Below, piece by piece: positions 23,612-35,770 of a stretch of 64,000 bases of DNA. This stretch comes from Excoecaria cochinchinensis. Taxonomy: Eukaryota > Streptophyta > Magnoliopsida > Malpighiales > Euphorbiaceae. The notes under the pieces are model-generated. The model was given only the letters and a program-made list of their open reading frames with translations. It made no database searches and had not been told where the DNA came from. The position numbers were made by a program, and so were the translations under genes. The stretch spans positions 2,356,001 to 2,420,000 of the forward strand of contig CANTUQ010000076.1 in NCBI GenBank assembly GCA_947683425.1. Direction: 5' to 3'. Numbering within the stretch: the stretch's first letter is position 1; each line of letters opens with the position of its first letter.

Positions 23612-24457
23612 TTAGCCATGGAACCTTTTAAGTCTATCGATATTGACCGGGTCCTTGAACTCATTCCCATCACTGTCTGCCAAAATTGCTGCTCCTTTTG
23701 TTAGCAGCTTCTTCAAAACGAACGGACCTTCCCAGGTGGGCCTGAATTTTCCGCGTGTGTCAGGCACTCCCGGCCTCATCATCTTAAAGACCAAATCCCC
23801 CTCCTTTAACGGGTGCTTTCGTACTTTCTTGCCAAACGACCGAGCCAACCTTTTCTGGTAAACTTGATTGTGGTAATAGGCCCGCAACCTATCTTCATCT
23901 AGCAAATTTAGCTGTGACAAACGTTGTTGCGCCCATTCTGTCTCTAGAATCGCGGCTTCCATGACTACCCTCAAAGACTTTAACTCAATTTCAATCGGCA
24001 GAACTGCTTTAGTTCCATATACCAGAGAGAATGGTGTTCCCCCCGTAGAGGTTCTGACTGTGGTTCTATAACCCCAAAGTGCGAAGGGTAACTTTTCAGC
24101 CCAGTCTTTATAGCTCTGAACCATCTTGGCCAATATCCGCTTCACATTCTTGTTCGCTGCTTCGACTACACCGTTTGCTTGAGGACGGTAGGGAGAAGAC
24201 TTGTGATGTTGGATCCCGTATTTCTGGAGCATCTGCTTAGTTTCTGCTAGGAATTGCACCCCATTATCAGACACAATGTGATGTGGGAGACCATATCTGC
24301 ATATCAGATTCCGCTCGATGAATTTAGCCATGTCCCTTGCATCAACCTTCTTAAAAGATTCAGCTTCAACCCACTTAGTGAAGTAGTCAATGGCAACTAT
24401 AATGAACCTGTGCCCATTAGAAGCTGTAGGACAGATTTCGCCTATGATGTCTATTCC
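23612..24457 (-). pseudogene. A integrase core and C-terminus
   Basis: A 239-codon ORF (24331-23612) starts after FTKWVEAESFKKVDARD. It carries SDNGVQF (second catalytic Asp, residue 22) and ANGVVEAAN (Glu, residue 57), giving a D-to-E spacing close to the gypsy norm. It then has WGYRTTV and a GPY/F-type end (WEGPFVLKKLL) and finishes RLKRFHG. The first catalytic Asp lies in 24332-24457, just after a TAG that replaces a Trp codon in PFAA-stop-GIDI. Apart from that stop, this is the best kept integrase in the window. Confidence 0.85.
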
Positions 24458-26548
24458 CTAAGCTGCAAATGGCCATGGAGATGTCAAGTTATGTAACTCT
24501 AAAACTGGCACATGCCTCAAGTTCGCATATTGCTGGCATAACTGGCATTGCTTCACAAATTTCGAACAATCTGTATCCATTGTGAGCCAATAAAATCCTT
24601 GGCGCATGATCTTCTTTGCTAATGCTAAGCCATTCATGTGAGCTCCATAGATCCCGGCATAAACCTCTTCCACAACTCTTTTAGCTTCTTTCTCCGTGAG
24701 ACATCTTAACTGGATACCATCAGCTTGCCTTTTGTACAAAATGCCATTAACACTGATGAATTGAGTGGACAGCTTCCTGATCATCCTTTGATCCTTCTCC
24801 ATGGCTTCCCCTGGAAAAGTTGACCTTTCTAAATAATTTTGAATGTCATAGTACCATGGATTTCCATCGGTGGTCTCGACGTCCATCACCTGCTCAGCTT
24901 CAAAGCAAGGCCTTCCTGAGCTAGAGATTAGCACGGGTTTCATCGGAACTCCTGTTGGATTATCCCACATAGACACTAAAGTTGCTAGAGCATCAGCTAA
25001 CTGATTTTCGCCTCTAGGGATGAAGTGAAAAGTGCAAGTCTCAAACTGGCTGCTCAACATTCTCAAGTGCTTCACATAAGGCAACAACCTTTCTTCCTTG
25101 ACTGACCACTCCCTTCTGATCTGATGAATTACCAAGGAAGAATCTCCGAATACTTCTGCGGTCTTTGCCCCCAGAGCGAGAAATGCTTCCAATCCAAAGA
25201 TGCAAGCTTCATATTCTGCTTCATTATTGGTAGCCTTATACCTCAGCTTCTTAGCCAATGGTAGCCTTTCACCATCCGGGGTCGTAAGAATAATTCCTGC
25301 TCCTACCCCTTTACTGTTTACTGCCCCATCAAAGAATAGCTGCCACCCTTGCACTGCTATGGCCGTGACATCTTCATCCGGGAAATTATACTCAAACTGG
25401 TCTCCCTCAATAGGATGCTCGGCTAAGAATTCTGCTACAGCTCTTCCTTTAATGGTTTTCTTGGTTATGTATTCAATGTCGAACTCCTGCAACAGCAGTA
25501 ACCATCTTCCCATCTTCCCTAGTAGAGAGGGTGCTTCTTGGAGGTATCTAAGAGGATTATGTTTGGCTACTGCTTGTACCCTGAAGGAATGAAAGTAATG
25601 TCGTAACTTCTTAGAAGCCCAGATAACTGCTAAACAAATCTTCTCCACCTCTACATATTTAGCTTCATATGGTAGGAACATCTTGCTAAGATAGTAAACC
25701 GCAAACTCCACACCAAAATCATCTTCTTGAGACATCATAGCCCCTACTGAATTATCTTCCACTGCTAGGTACAGGATTAGTGGCTTGGCACGGCGTGGTG
25801 GTCTTAATACTGGAGGATTTAACAGATACTCCTTAATGGTTCCAAATGCCAGTTGACAGTCATCGTTCCATATCACCGGCTGATTCTTCCTAAGAAGCTT
25901 GAAAATAGGCTCACATACTGAAGCTAGCTTGGCAATAAACCGACTGATATACTGAAGCTTTCCTAGGAAACTTCTGACGTCCTTCTCCTTCTGGGGCACC
26001 GGCATCTCTCTTATGGCTTTGACTTTATCGGGATCTACTTCAATTCCTCGCTGGCTTACCACATGGCCTAATAGCTTACCCGAGGTAACTCCAAAGATGC
26101 ATTTCTTAGGATTGAGGCGCAGATCATACTTACTAATCCTTTGAAAGAACTTTTCTAAAGCCTCAAAGTGACCTTCTCTAGTAGCCGACTTAATCATCAT
26201 GTCGTCAACATATACTTCCACTTCTTTGTGAATTAGGTCATTGAGAACTTTGGTGGCCATCCTCTGATAAGTTGCTCCTGCATTTTTTAACCCAAAAGGC
26301 ATAACCCGATAGGCGTATGTCCCCTACTCAGTGATGAAAGCTGTCTTGATCCGATCCACTATCTTATTAAGGATTTGATTGTAACCTGCGTATCCATCCA
26401 CAAAGTTATACATCATACAAGCAGCAGCACTATCCACTAGCACATCAATATGAGGCAGCGGGAAATCATCCTTAGGGCAAGCTTTGTTCAGGTCTCGATA
26501 GTCAACGGATACTCGAACCTTACCATCTTTCTTGGCTATAGGAACCAC
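24458..26548 (-). pseudogene. A RT, gypsy RNase H, second RNase H and integrase zinc region
   Basis: The main ORF (26302-24458, 614 codons) runs from the RT palm MPFGLKNAGATYQ through YVDD at residues 31-34 and the thumb. It continues with a gypsy RNase H (about 174-255; its catalytic residues look eroded). The archaeal-type RNase H follows (about 320-440, D325, E363, D387, D437), then the integrase zinc region (about 545-590, H555, C586, C589; the first His position holds Tyr548). The RT fingers (26548-26324, VDYRDLNKACPKDDFPLPHI) are separated from the ORF by one TAG in place of a Trp codon. RT, RNase H and integrase normally copy and insert the element. Because only two stops interrupt a long frame, this copy is fairly young. 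Confidence 0.9.
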
Positions 26549-27778
26549 GTTTTACGAGCCAGGTCGGGCATTGAACCTCTATTAAGAATTTGGCCTCAAT
26601 CTGCTTATGGATCTCCTCCTTTACCTTCTGCGCCCATTCTGGCCTAAGTCTCCGAAGCTTTTGCTTGATTGGTTTAAACTCTGGGTAAGTTGGGATGGCA
26701 TGTTCGGTAACATCTCGATCTATTCCCGGCATATCCTCATAGGTCCAGGCAAAGACTTTTTCATATTTTTTTAATATTCTCTCAAATTTCATTCTCTCTT
26801 TAGGAGTTATGTCTGATGCTATCAAAATTTCCTTTGGATTTTCCAAAGTTCCGAGATTAAATGTAGTTGTGCTAGTTGAATTAATATCAAAAATGAATGC
26901 ATCATGCTTATGATCATGCGAAATGAAATCAACAGAAACATCACACAAGTAAGCAAAGTTGTTCATCTCATTAACATAATCAGAAACATTAACATTGTTC
27001 TCAAAGAGTTCTGGCATAAAAAGAGAATCTAAATGACTATCATCTTCAGTCGACGCCGATGCTGCAGCCGACTGTGCTTTGGCTTCTTGACTTGGTGAAA
27101 TCTTGAGATCTTCAATCTTCAGCTCTGGTTCTACCATCTTCTCCTTCCCTTTGAGTCTGGTGGCTAACAGCTTATCAGTTACAATCTCTTCGGGCTCATC
27201 CCTGTCCCAAACGCTGCATTGGGTCATAATCTCTTCGTCCCAAAACTTCTCTACAGCTTTAACAACTCCAATCTCCCAATCAAAGACATCGTTGAAAATT
27301 TCAAAACCCGAAGTGATCTTCCCATCTATCCACTGCGGCTCTTCTTCTCCGGTGTAAGCACAAACTGATGATGATGGCACAAAGCTCTCCGAAATATGGG
27401 GGATCTTCTCTTATACTTTCTTCTTACCATATTCTCCTTTGTATCCCAACCCTTTTCGGTCTTTCTAACCATGTGTAGTGATAGCATCCTGTAGCCCTTG
27501 TGACTCTTTTCCCAAACCAGCCCGTGGGAGGAAGTGCATCTTCTTTAGCATGTTCACCACCTGAGGGCTACCTTCTAAGCTTTGCTCTTCTCCGATCATC
27601 GATACATGAAAGCCACTGAATGGCTGTTTAGAGATCTCCAAGGCAGACACTTGGTTCTCTCTTGCTGCTTTAATGTTCACTACTTCTCCTTCATGGGGTA
27701 TCTTAATTATCTGGTGTAAGGTGGATGGTACTCCCCCTAACCTGTGGAACCACGGTCTACCAAGTAGAGCTGAATATT
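26520..27778 (-). pseudogene. A protease end and linker to RT
   Basis: From right to left: YSALLGRPWFHRLGGVPST (end of the retropepsin fold), a GLGKESQG segment resembling the G-patch-like motif of Tat polyproteins, a stop near 27465, then a 286-codon ORF (27380-26520). That ORF contains FIFDINS, FNLGTLENPKEILIASDI, YEKVFAWTYEDMPGIDRDV and a proline-rich RLRPEWAQKVKEEI segment. It ends by frameshift at the start of RT (26548). The catalytic Asp of protease would lie beyond 27778 and is lost at the A/B junction. Confidence 0.75.
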
Positions 27779-27805
27779 TTCTCTCTTTCTTTTTTTTTAT
27801 TTAGC
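27769..27805. other. A/B deletion junction
   Basis: Left of about 27778 the sequence is A protease; right of it (TTTAGCC near 27800, TCAATATTGG) resembles the region just after integrase in A and R1 (23580-23650, 8560-8610). The word GAATATTTTCTCT at the join also occurs at 23463, so short homology may have aided the recombination. The exact breakpoint is uncertain by about 20 bp. Confidence 0.55.
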
Positions 27806-28070
27806 CTCTGCCACGGACCCTCCTTCAGTTCGTCAATATTGGTTGAATTCGCTTTCATCTTCGTTAGCCGGGGAGACTGCTGCTTCTGAGAGTGGTTCCT
27901 CTTGGTATCAAAGTCTTGGTCTTAGCCCTTGTGCAGACTGGTTGAGGTGATGGGTTCCTTATTTAGGGCTTGAATGTGAAATCTCACACTTGGCTTTTAT
28001 TGGCTTTGGCGGTTCAAACCCTGGAATGGCCTTTCAATGGTTGAGATAGGGTGACAGGTTCGGCTTGGAT
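27806..28070 (-). other. B interior, left of the solo LTR
   Basis: Degenerate sequence that continues at 32174 when the solo LTR and one TGGAT are removed. Weak similarity to integrase-end sequence of R1 (8590-8650) is visible at its start; the remainder is not assigned. Confidence 0.4.
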
Positions 28071-28867
28071 TGTAACACCCCTTACCCGTACTTAGGCGAT
28101 CCCATCCGATAAGGAGTGAGATGCCGTAAGAGTAAAGGTGCCACCACGCAGATACAGAATATACATACATTCATACATAAACATACATACCAAAATACAG
28201 GGTAAATTAAAACTTTAAAGAAACAAAAGCTGAACATACATTAACTCACATACATACATATAATCACTCAGCGGAAGCATAAGGCGAAAGATAAAACTGA
28301 GGAATAACTGAAAACTTAATTACAATAATATCCTTTACATAACCAAATACATAAGAAAATGGCTACAAAATTACAGAATCCGAAATACAGAAGCTGAACA
28401 AAATAATAAAACGCTACAGCTCCTATGTGGCCGACCTTGCAGATGCACGACTCGAACCGAACCCAACCTGCCACCTGCACGGGAAAAGAGCCCGTGCTAA
28501 GCGATAAACGCTTAGTGGGGAGAACACACAAGCAAGATGGACGGCCATTCACAATGGTCGCCAGAACAAATTACATACACAAATAGCATATACAAATAAT
28601 CACAAAAGATGGATAAATAAGCCTGCATAGGAAAGCCATGCATTCGGAAGTTCATATACACATACGACTATCATGCCAAGGACTCATGCATTTAACGGAA
28701 AACCCATTCACATGCAATACAGTTATCAGGCAATACGCACCCAATTATCATGCCGAGAACACTAGTTAACTAAACATACTTATATCATGCCTTGAAATGT
28801 AAATACATGCCCACACGCTGAAATCACTACAATAGGAAAACTAGAGAGAGGAGGCACGTAACATAAC

Positions 28868-28868
<1 letters not shown>

Positions 28869-28917
<49 letters not shown>
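28869..28917. repeat. (AT)n microsatellite
   Basis: Uninterrupted dinucleotide run of about 23 AT units inside solo LTR 1. Confidence 0.95.
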
Positions 28918-28918
<1 letters not shown>

Positions 28919-29879
28919 CAAGGTCAAGAGCACATTAGCTACGGATCTTGATTCATATAAATCACTATAACCGCCAAAAGTACAAAATCACGTTTGTGCA
29001 CATACTTACTAATCATAGCATTCAAAATAGACATAACTAATCGAACTCATGTCATTCAAAAGATCATGGTCACAGTTACACACATCTGAATTCCCGTATC
29101 TATATTCACAATCGTTAGCATACCATACATTCACAATATGTTATGCATATACCCATATGTGTAGATAATTATGTCCAATTCACATGTTTAGGTCACACTT
29201 AACCCATTCAGAGATTCATAATCACATTCGGATACATAACTGATTCGCGTGCCCAGAATCATGTTTAATCGAATATCACATTCTCTTGTTCATATTAGGC
29301 AAAACATACAGAATACCTGCTGACTCAAAATAGTGGATAACGAGTGAACGGAAAGTACTTTACGGGTACCAGCCGATTACGGAAAGTACCTTACGGGTAC
29401 AAATCGAAAACCATTTCAATTTTCATTCACAAACATTTTTCTTTCGGAAGGATCTTAAACAAGATCCAAATACATTAAAGGGGTTCGCGAGGAACCAAAC
29501 GGGGACCTGATCGGGGTCCAAATGATAACGGAAGCTGCAGCGGAAGACTCTTTTAGGCATGCCTAACTATCCACTGGACTGACTCTCGCAGGTCAAGCAT
29601 AATACAAATCATATTTCAAATCACCTAATTTATATCATTATACATAATCAACAATAGGTGAGACGTATGAATAAGTTCATAAAGTCAATCATGTAGCATA
29701 CAATTTATACTTAAGCATAACATAATAATCTTAGAAAGGGATCATAAGTATAGATACGCATAATATATCCAATTATATTGACATACTTTATAAAATAGTC
29801 AAAGTATAAACCTAAAGGCATCACAAGTTCGGAATTCAAACATTGGAAGTACCAAAGAAAACTTATTCAGCACAACACA

Positions 29880-30236
29880 TTTGTCGCGCTCGCGATGCCT
29901 GTCGCGCTCGCGACAGAGACCATAGTCTCTTCGCTGCGCGCGCGCGACGGACTTCGCGATCGCGGGAAGGAGAGAAGGGCCCGGCTCTGTCGCGCTCGCG
30001 ATGTTGTCGCGATCGCGACAGAAGGCAAGCATTGCTATCGCGAGGTCGCGTGCTCGCGATAGCACAGGCCAACAACATGCTCTGTCGCGATCGCGACAGT
30101 TGTCGCGCTCGCGACAGAGAGCACACAAGTTATTACTATCGCGGGCTCACGACAGCGTCGCGGGCTCGCGATGGCACAGCATCTGAATCACTGGTCTCTG
30201 TCGCGCTCGCGATAGTGTCGCGATCGCGACAGAGTC
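29880..30236. repeat. Cluster of CpG-rich palindromes in solo LTR 1
   Basis: About a dozen copies of TGTCGCG(A/C)TCGCGACA and shortened variants, many fully palindromic around CGATCG, in otherwise A/T-rich DNA. An isolated copy pair follows at 30751-30787. The same palindrome occurs in solo LTR 2 at 40601-40636. The RDRDR-type ORFs on both strands here come from the repeats and are not genes. Confidence 0.85.
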
Positions 30237-32278
30237 ATGATTCCGAAAATCTACAGAATTCTGCCGGATCTTTCCTTCCTCAAACTCACCCACAAACACA
30301 CGAAACATATCCAAAGGTCTCTTACCTCATCTCCAGCAAGCCACACATCATTGATAATATAAACATAACATTCGTATCAATAACTTCAATAAAACATGCC
30401 ACTAACAATATCCATTTACACAATCTATAATATTAATACAAATCGTCCTTCAACGCAATCAAGTTCAATAGCTCACATTCAAGGCTTCATTAATCATCTA
30501 AATCAAACCCATAACATATAAACTATTATGAACATCAAAAATACCATGATTCCATTCTCAAACATTAATCCTATCTCCAAACTCTAAACAAGAAATGACT
30601 AAGTTTTAGATAGTTACATCGAAGTTCGGATGCACCTCGAAAGCAAAACGTACCCAAAATACTCGACCTAAAGAAGGGGAAGGAAAGGCAAGTACCCCAA
30701 CCCAACCAAGGGGTCAAAATGAAGAAGAAAAGCTTAAAAACACATTTTTCTGTCGCGAGGTCGCGACACTGTCGCGATCGCGACAGAGGCTCACCCCTGA
30801 AGCCAAATGAGACTGCTTAACGAGCCCAAATTGTATTGCCTAAACCGACCTTTAAAACTCATTTTTAGCCAAAACTTCCTTCTTAACAAATGTTCCCTAG
30901 GATGTTAAAATTCCAATACAACAAATTTCAGGTCAAAAGGACATCTAAAACTCCAGATATGATCTCCACAACCCAGACTGTTCAAATAACCCGACCCAAA
31001 CAGAAACACTACGAGTTTGGTCAATTTTCTGGATCTTAGAGCAAGTATTAGCCAAAGTCTATTTCTATGACATTTAAAGAAATAGAAGTCATGGTTCTAA
31101 TGGATCAAGAATCATACGATTTGGAGGTCTAAAACTCTACTTATGAGAAAATTAATACACAGAGGTACAATAAAAACGGGACAGAGTTGCAAAGACTCAA
31201 ACATTGCAAAGCCAATCCTCACATAATTTCATCTCAATCAATAACATGGATTACCAACACATGTAAATAAATTAAACCATGCATATACACATACTAAATC
31301 ACTCAAATTTCAGAAATCAAACTTTACAAACACATACTTGATCCCAGAAAGAGAAAAGAGCAGAGACAAAAATCTAAAACTTCAAATCCAAATCACAACC
31401 ACAATTAAAGCTCCCAAACCTCTTGTAGACCAAAACCCAGCTGATCTTCACTCTTGAACCTTCTCTTTGCCTTTAATCTTCCTCTTGGTACACAAAGCTT
31501 GCACAAACCCAACCAAGAACACATAAATCAAACCAAACTCAAACATCCAAAACCAGAATTCTAAGAACAAACAAAGATGGAGAAACCCAAACTCAAACAC
31601 AAACACTTACCTCAAAATCCTTCAAAACTCAACCCTAGATCAAAGAGGGAAGAAAATCCCACAAGCAAAACTTGAGAGAGAGGGCATGAGAAGAGAGAAG
31701 GCAAAACACAAATGGCTTCTACGGGAAGCTACAATTCCCTTCCCTCTCTCCACTTCTTCAATTCCTCATTCAATGCTCCCACCAACCATTGCCACATGGC
31801 AAGCTCCTATTGGGCCACAAAACCCACTCACTTGACTTTCCACTCTAAGCACCATACACCATCCACACACTAAAGATCTCTCACTTAAATATCTTAAGGC
31901 ACTAAACCTCTCTCACACCAAATCATTCCTTAAAACCCACTTACATCCATGGCACCATACATACAACCTACACTATAAAACCCCTTAATCCACTTATATC
32001 CTACTTCCATACGCTACAAGCACACTCTAACATTTCCCTTTACAACCTTAATTAATTACTTTGCCATAAAATCCTTATTATCCAATTTTTTTCTCAAGCA
32101 TAAATTACTGAAATACCCTTAAATTCCTGAGTTAACGCGCCAATTCCGACCAGGCCTAATTTGGGGTGTGACATGGATGATCTGGGGTACTTTTATCAGT
32201 TTTGGTGGTTTAAGCTCCGAAAGGGCTTTCGACGGCTAGGATTGGATGGATGGTTTGTGAATTAGTCTTTTAGGTCCT

Positions 32279-32620
32279 TTTCAGTGGCTAAGAAGAATGG
32301 CAAAATGCAGATACGTGTAGACTAACAGGATTTGAGCAAAGTTTGCCCCAAAATAGCATTCCCTTGCCCCCTGATCAATTCTCTCCTTTCTTCTCTCTTT
32401 TTTTTTATAACCTAATTTTCAAATTTTTTTTTTTATTTTTTTTTTTGCTTCCCAATTTTCTTTTAGCAAGCTTCATTCAAATCCTGAATTTTACACATAC
32501 GCGCACTTTTCTTTTTTTTAACCATTAGGACCATCGTTGTTCAATCTAGTTAGGTGTTGCATTTCAGCAAGAATTTTGGCTATAAAGGTTCTGGATGGTT
32601 AAGAGTCAATCATAATTGGT
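32279..32620. repeat. Inverted RT fragment in B
   Basis: Plus strand 32286-32365 encodes VAKKNGK...VD-stop-QDLSKVCP. Minus strand around 32463-32500 encodes the facing copy of the same region. They are separated by a T-rich tract (32395-32460). Organisation and left breakpoint (GGTCCTTTTCAG) match R1 at 9371-9650. Confidence 0.7.
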
Positions 32621-33239
32621 CTTGGGGTACACATTTCGAATGGTTGGGAGGAAAGGGTTCACGTTGTTCAGTTCTGATGAGTTATGTTTTCTTCGTGAAG
32701 GTCTTGAGTTTCATTCGCCTAACTCCTGATGTAGCTTTCGGAGTTTGGTTTTATTCGGCAGCACCATATGTAGCTCAAATATTGTGGATGCAAAGAAATG
32801 GCTTTCAAAATTCGGTTCGTCGACGTGTTGGCACGTGGAAGTAGTATTAATCTCAAGAATGTCCTTGTCAATTTTCAGCATATCATACTAGGTCCAGGCA
32901 AAGGCTCTTTTCTTCATTTTTATTTATCTCTCAAAATTATCCTCTCTTCAAGAGTTATATCAAATGCTATCAAGATTTTGTTTGGACTCCCCAAAGTTTC
33001 GAGACTAGATGGAGTCGTATTAAATGGATTAATGTCAAGAATGAATGGATGCATCATGATCATAAGAAATGAAATCATTAAGAATATCATACAAATAAGC
33101 AAAAATTGTCCATCATATTAAAATATCCAAATTGTCATAAAGAGTTCTGGAAATAAAAAGAAATAAAATATAAAAACACAGTCTTCTTCTTGTAGCTCTG
33201 GCAAAACATGCCACTCGGGTGAGTTAGGCCCGATCAAAC
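32621..33239 (-). pseudogene. B pol linker trace
   Basis: 32920-33102 on the minus strand contains FILDINPFNTTPSSLETLGS and ILIAFDITLEERI, matching the linker between protease and RT in A and R1. No protease is present between this and gag, as in C. Confidence 0.55.
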
Positions 33240-34636
33240 TCATGGCGGGGGAACTGCATTGTAGTTCGTCTTCTCCTTCTTCTTCCTCTTCTCAGGGTCG
33301 CTGATTTCTTTGGAGTCAATGAGGTCCTGGATCTTGCCCTTAAAGATTCGGCAATGGTCTGTTAGATGCCCAGTGTGTTGGTGGTAGGCGCAGTATTGAT
33401 CACTTTTGTGCCCCGACTGTCCCTGACTTGAGGCTGGTCTGGGTGGCAATGGTTGCAACTTGCCTTCTTTCATTAGTCTCTCTAACACCCAAGAAGAGGT
33501 CGACCCAAGTTAGAAAAGTACCGCTGGCCCTGTTCTGCCCCAGTGGCTGAAACTTCGGTTGTCTTTCCATTTCTGTTATTGCTGCTTCCAGCCCCTCCTG
33601 ACCTGTAGCCTGACTGGTTCCCAAAGTTTCTCCTAGCAAAGTTATTTTGGCTGGCTCTCTTTGCTAGGTAAGCTGCCTCGGCCTCTACAGCAATGTCCTT
33701 GAGTGACTCCCAATCCCTGAGTCTTTTGAAGCTGAGCGAGTCCCTCAAGTAAGGGCAGGAGTTCCTGATGAACAATCTGATTTGATCAGCGGTGTCGGGT
33801 TTCCGCTTCATCTCCATTACCCTATTTCTCCACTTAGTGAGGTATTCGTGGAATGACTCATCATTTTTCTGCTGTAGAAGCTCGAGAACCTTCAGGGTGA
33901 CCTCCATTCTAGTACTACAGTCGTACTGCTTCATGAATTCATCAGTCAGAAGGTCCCAGTTCTCTTTGGATCTCCTATCCAGCCCATGATACAAGTCTAT
34001 TGCCGGACCAGCCAGATTCAGGCAGAAATAATCCACCTTTTGCCTCTTAGTCAACCCTGTGCCCTTCATCACCAGGATGTATTGCTTGATATGTGCAAAC
34101 GGGTCCGATGTTCCATCAAATTTTGGCAGCTCTGGCATCCTAAACCTTTGGGGCAGCAGCTCCTTATCCCCCAAATCTCTATCCTCGGGATTGATTCCCT
34201 TACTAGCTGTCAGCAGGCGAGTGATTGCCTCAATTTGTTGCCTCATTCCCCTCATGGCCTCATCTTCTACCCTGGGTGCTCTCCCCCTCACGGCTTGATG
34301 GGCCGCTATCTCCTCAACCTTCTCTTCTATTAGAAAATCCTCATTGGGGTCAGGGACCCTTGCCCTCCTTGGCTCAGCGGGCACAACAGCTACTTTAGTC
34401 TCCTCTATAGGTTGATGGGCAACACCTCCAATGAGGGGAGCCTCCCCGTCAGTAGGCGGTTCATCTTGCCCCCGAGGAGGGGCTACAGGCGGTTGTGGAG
34501 CAACAGGCGCTTGTGGAGCGGGAGGCTGGGCAATCCTCTCGACCATTGCTCCCATCATTTCTAGCATTCTCAGCTCGAAATCCTCTAGTCTCCTAGCGAG
34601 GTCTTGGGTGGTTAGGTTTTTGGTCTCTTCTGCCAT
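33240..34636 (-). pseudogene. B gag with one frameshift
   Basis: Begins at ATG (34636, MAEETKNLTTQDLARRLEDF); the frame is open further upstream without an ATG. Order: a coiled N-terminus, an acidic and proline-rich linker, then the retrotransposon gag domain (LPKFDGTSDPFAHIKQYILV, then LTDEFMKQYDCSTRMEV and DESFHEYLTKWRNRVMEMKR). A 1-bp deletion near 33495 makes a stop after GRPLLGC; the frame resumes at 33488 with MLERLMKEGKLQPLPPRP and the CAYHQHTGHLTDHC motif. Gag would form the particle that packages the RNA. Very close to the intact gag of C. Confidence 0.85.
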
Positions 34637-35751
34637 CGAGGATGATTCACTGGACGTTGAGAGTGACTTAGAATCCCAAACAGGCACTAGCTCTAGCAAT
34701 CTGAAGGGCGAGTCTGCCCTCACTAACTGGTTGTTAGAACCTGTAGTCCACTTAGATTAATCTATGATGGCTGAAAAATCAAGATTGTTAGAATGATGCA
34801 TGGATGACATTTACAATGCATGTTCGTACCATGCAAATGGTCTTTGATGAGTGCGAGATCAATGAATTACCACAATACAATAGGATGCCTGGAAGAAATT
34901 ACACGCATGATGATATGCACATGTGAGAAAATACTATGCAGATGAAAAGATATATACACGTATAGCATGAGAGAAAATATATTATTATTTATATATACAT
35001 GTATTTATTTTATTGGCATGCATGAATGACATGCGATGCATGAGCATGCCGTGCAGTATCCACAACCAGATGCAAGCAGATAGATCCTTCCGACCTTATT
35101 TCTCACACACACGAGGTCAAGTAGTCCCTTCCTAGGTGGGCTTAGTCCATGGGTCAACAGGGGACCCAATGAACGCGTGTAGTGTACGGTGGAAAACCGA
35201 CAGCATAACAGTCTTAATCTAATGCGTATTCGTATGGGTTTTGGCCATTACGTATTTGAGCAATTCAATCAAGTTAAGGCGGGCTTACCGGGGCATGAAA
35301 GCCTTTGATTAAGGACCACTTAATTTGCTTAATTTTGTTTAATACGTGACGGCCCACATCACAAGCATCGTATTAAGGAGCATACCACCTAGTGGAAGTT
35401 TCTATTTGCCATTACATGAGCTTTAGTCAAGGTGATGATACTTTAGGGCTACCCAAGCATGGTCCCTACCAATGGGTCTAGCTCATCAGGAACGTGATGA
35501 CCGATCGGGTCTCCATTTAATATACCAAAAGGTACGAGGCTTGGGCTGGTGATTATCCTTAAAACTTTCCTACAATGAGTGAAAGTAGGGTTGTGCTTTG
35601 GGAACACACCGAGGTAAATAGGGGACCAACTAGCATAATTCTAAGGCTCTAAAATGATATGATGCAATTTTGACGAGAGATAGAATTTTAAGTTTTAAAA
35701 ACCCAATTATATTTTTATCCAAAGCACTTTTGAAGCGAAGTCTCAAACAAT
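34637..35751 (-). other. B leader
   Basis: Non-coding region between PBS and gag. Contains blocks shared with C (52947-53961) and R1, including GAGCATGCCGTGCAGTATCC and ACACGAGGTC near 35045-35115. No other feature seen. Confidence 0.6.
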
Positions 35752-35769
35752 TCCCCAGTGGAGTCGCCA
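35752..35769 (-). other. B primer binding site
   Basis: Minus strand TGGCGACTCCACTGGGGA, identical to R1 and C, one base from the LTR. Confidence 0.8.
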
Positions 35770-35770
35770 C

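Larger units (their letters stand above)
20226..27778 (-). mobile_element. A: truncated Tat/Ogre-type gypsy element with the best preserved pol
   Basis: Only the 3' LTR (20226-22167), 3' UTR, integrase, two RNase H domains, RT, the pol linker and the end of protease remain. The element stops at about 27778, inside protease, where B-like sequence begins. The left flank GTACC has no partner at 38549. The U5 end of its LTR and its 3' UTR repeat are shared with C, so A and C are one family. It was inserted in the RT gene of Z. Confidence 0.8.
28071..32173 (-). mobile_element. Solo LTR 1, Tekay/Del-like family
   Basis: 4103 bp bounded by TGTAACACCCC and GGGGTGTGACA, with perfect 5-bp target duplication TGGAT (28066-28070, 32174-32178). 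No PBS, gag or pol inside. The same family occurs as solo LTR 2 in opposite orientation. Shared blocks include GGGTAC repeats and GGGGACCTGATCGGGGTCC (29340-29520) against 41490-41640. Also shared are the CTAAGCG palindrome and the promoter-proximal GAGAGAGGG block. Long chromovirus LTRs starting TGTAACACCC are typical of Tekay; the lineage is inferred from ends and length only. Confidence 0.85.

Noticed and set aside
27800..27810. GCCTC near 27805 as the left target duplication of B
   Set aside because: It matches 38549-38553, but no LTR end lies next to it; a 5-bp match by chance is likely.
29799..30430. A 195-codon ORF with RDRDR motifs
   Set aside because: The motif comes from TCGCGA palindromes translated in any frame inside a solo LTR.
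32554..33121. Plus-strand ORFs of about 100 codons
   Set aside because: They are the reverse of recognisable minus-strand pol-linker sequence in B.
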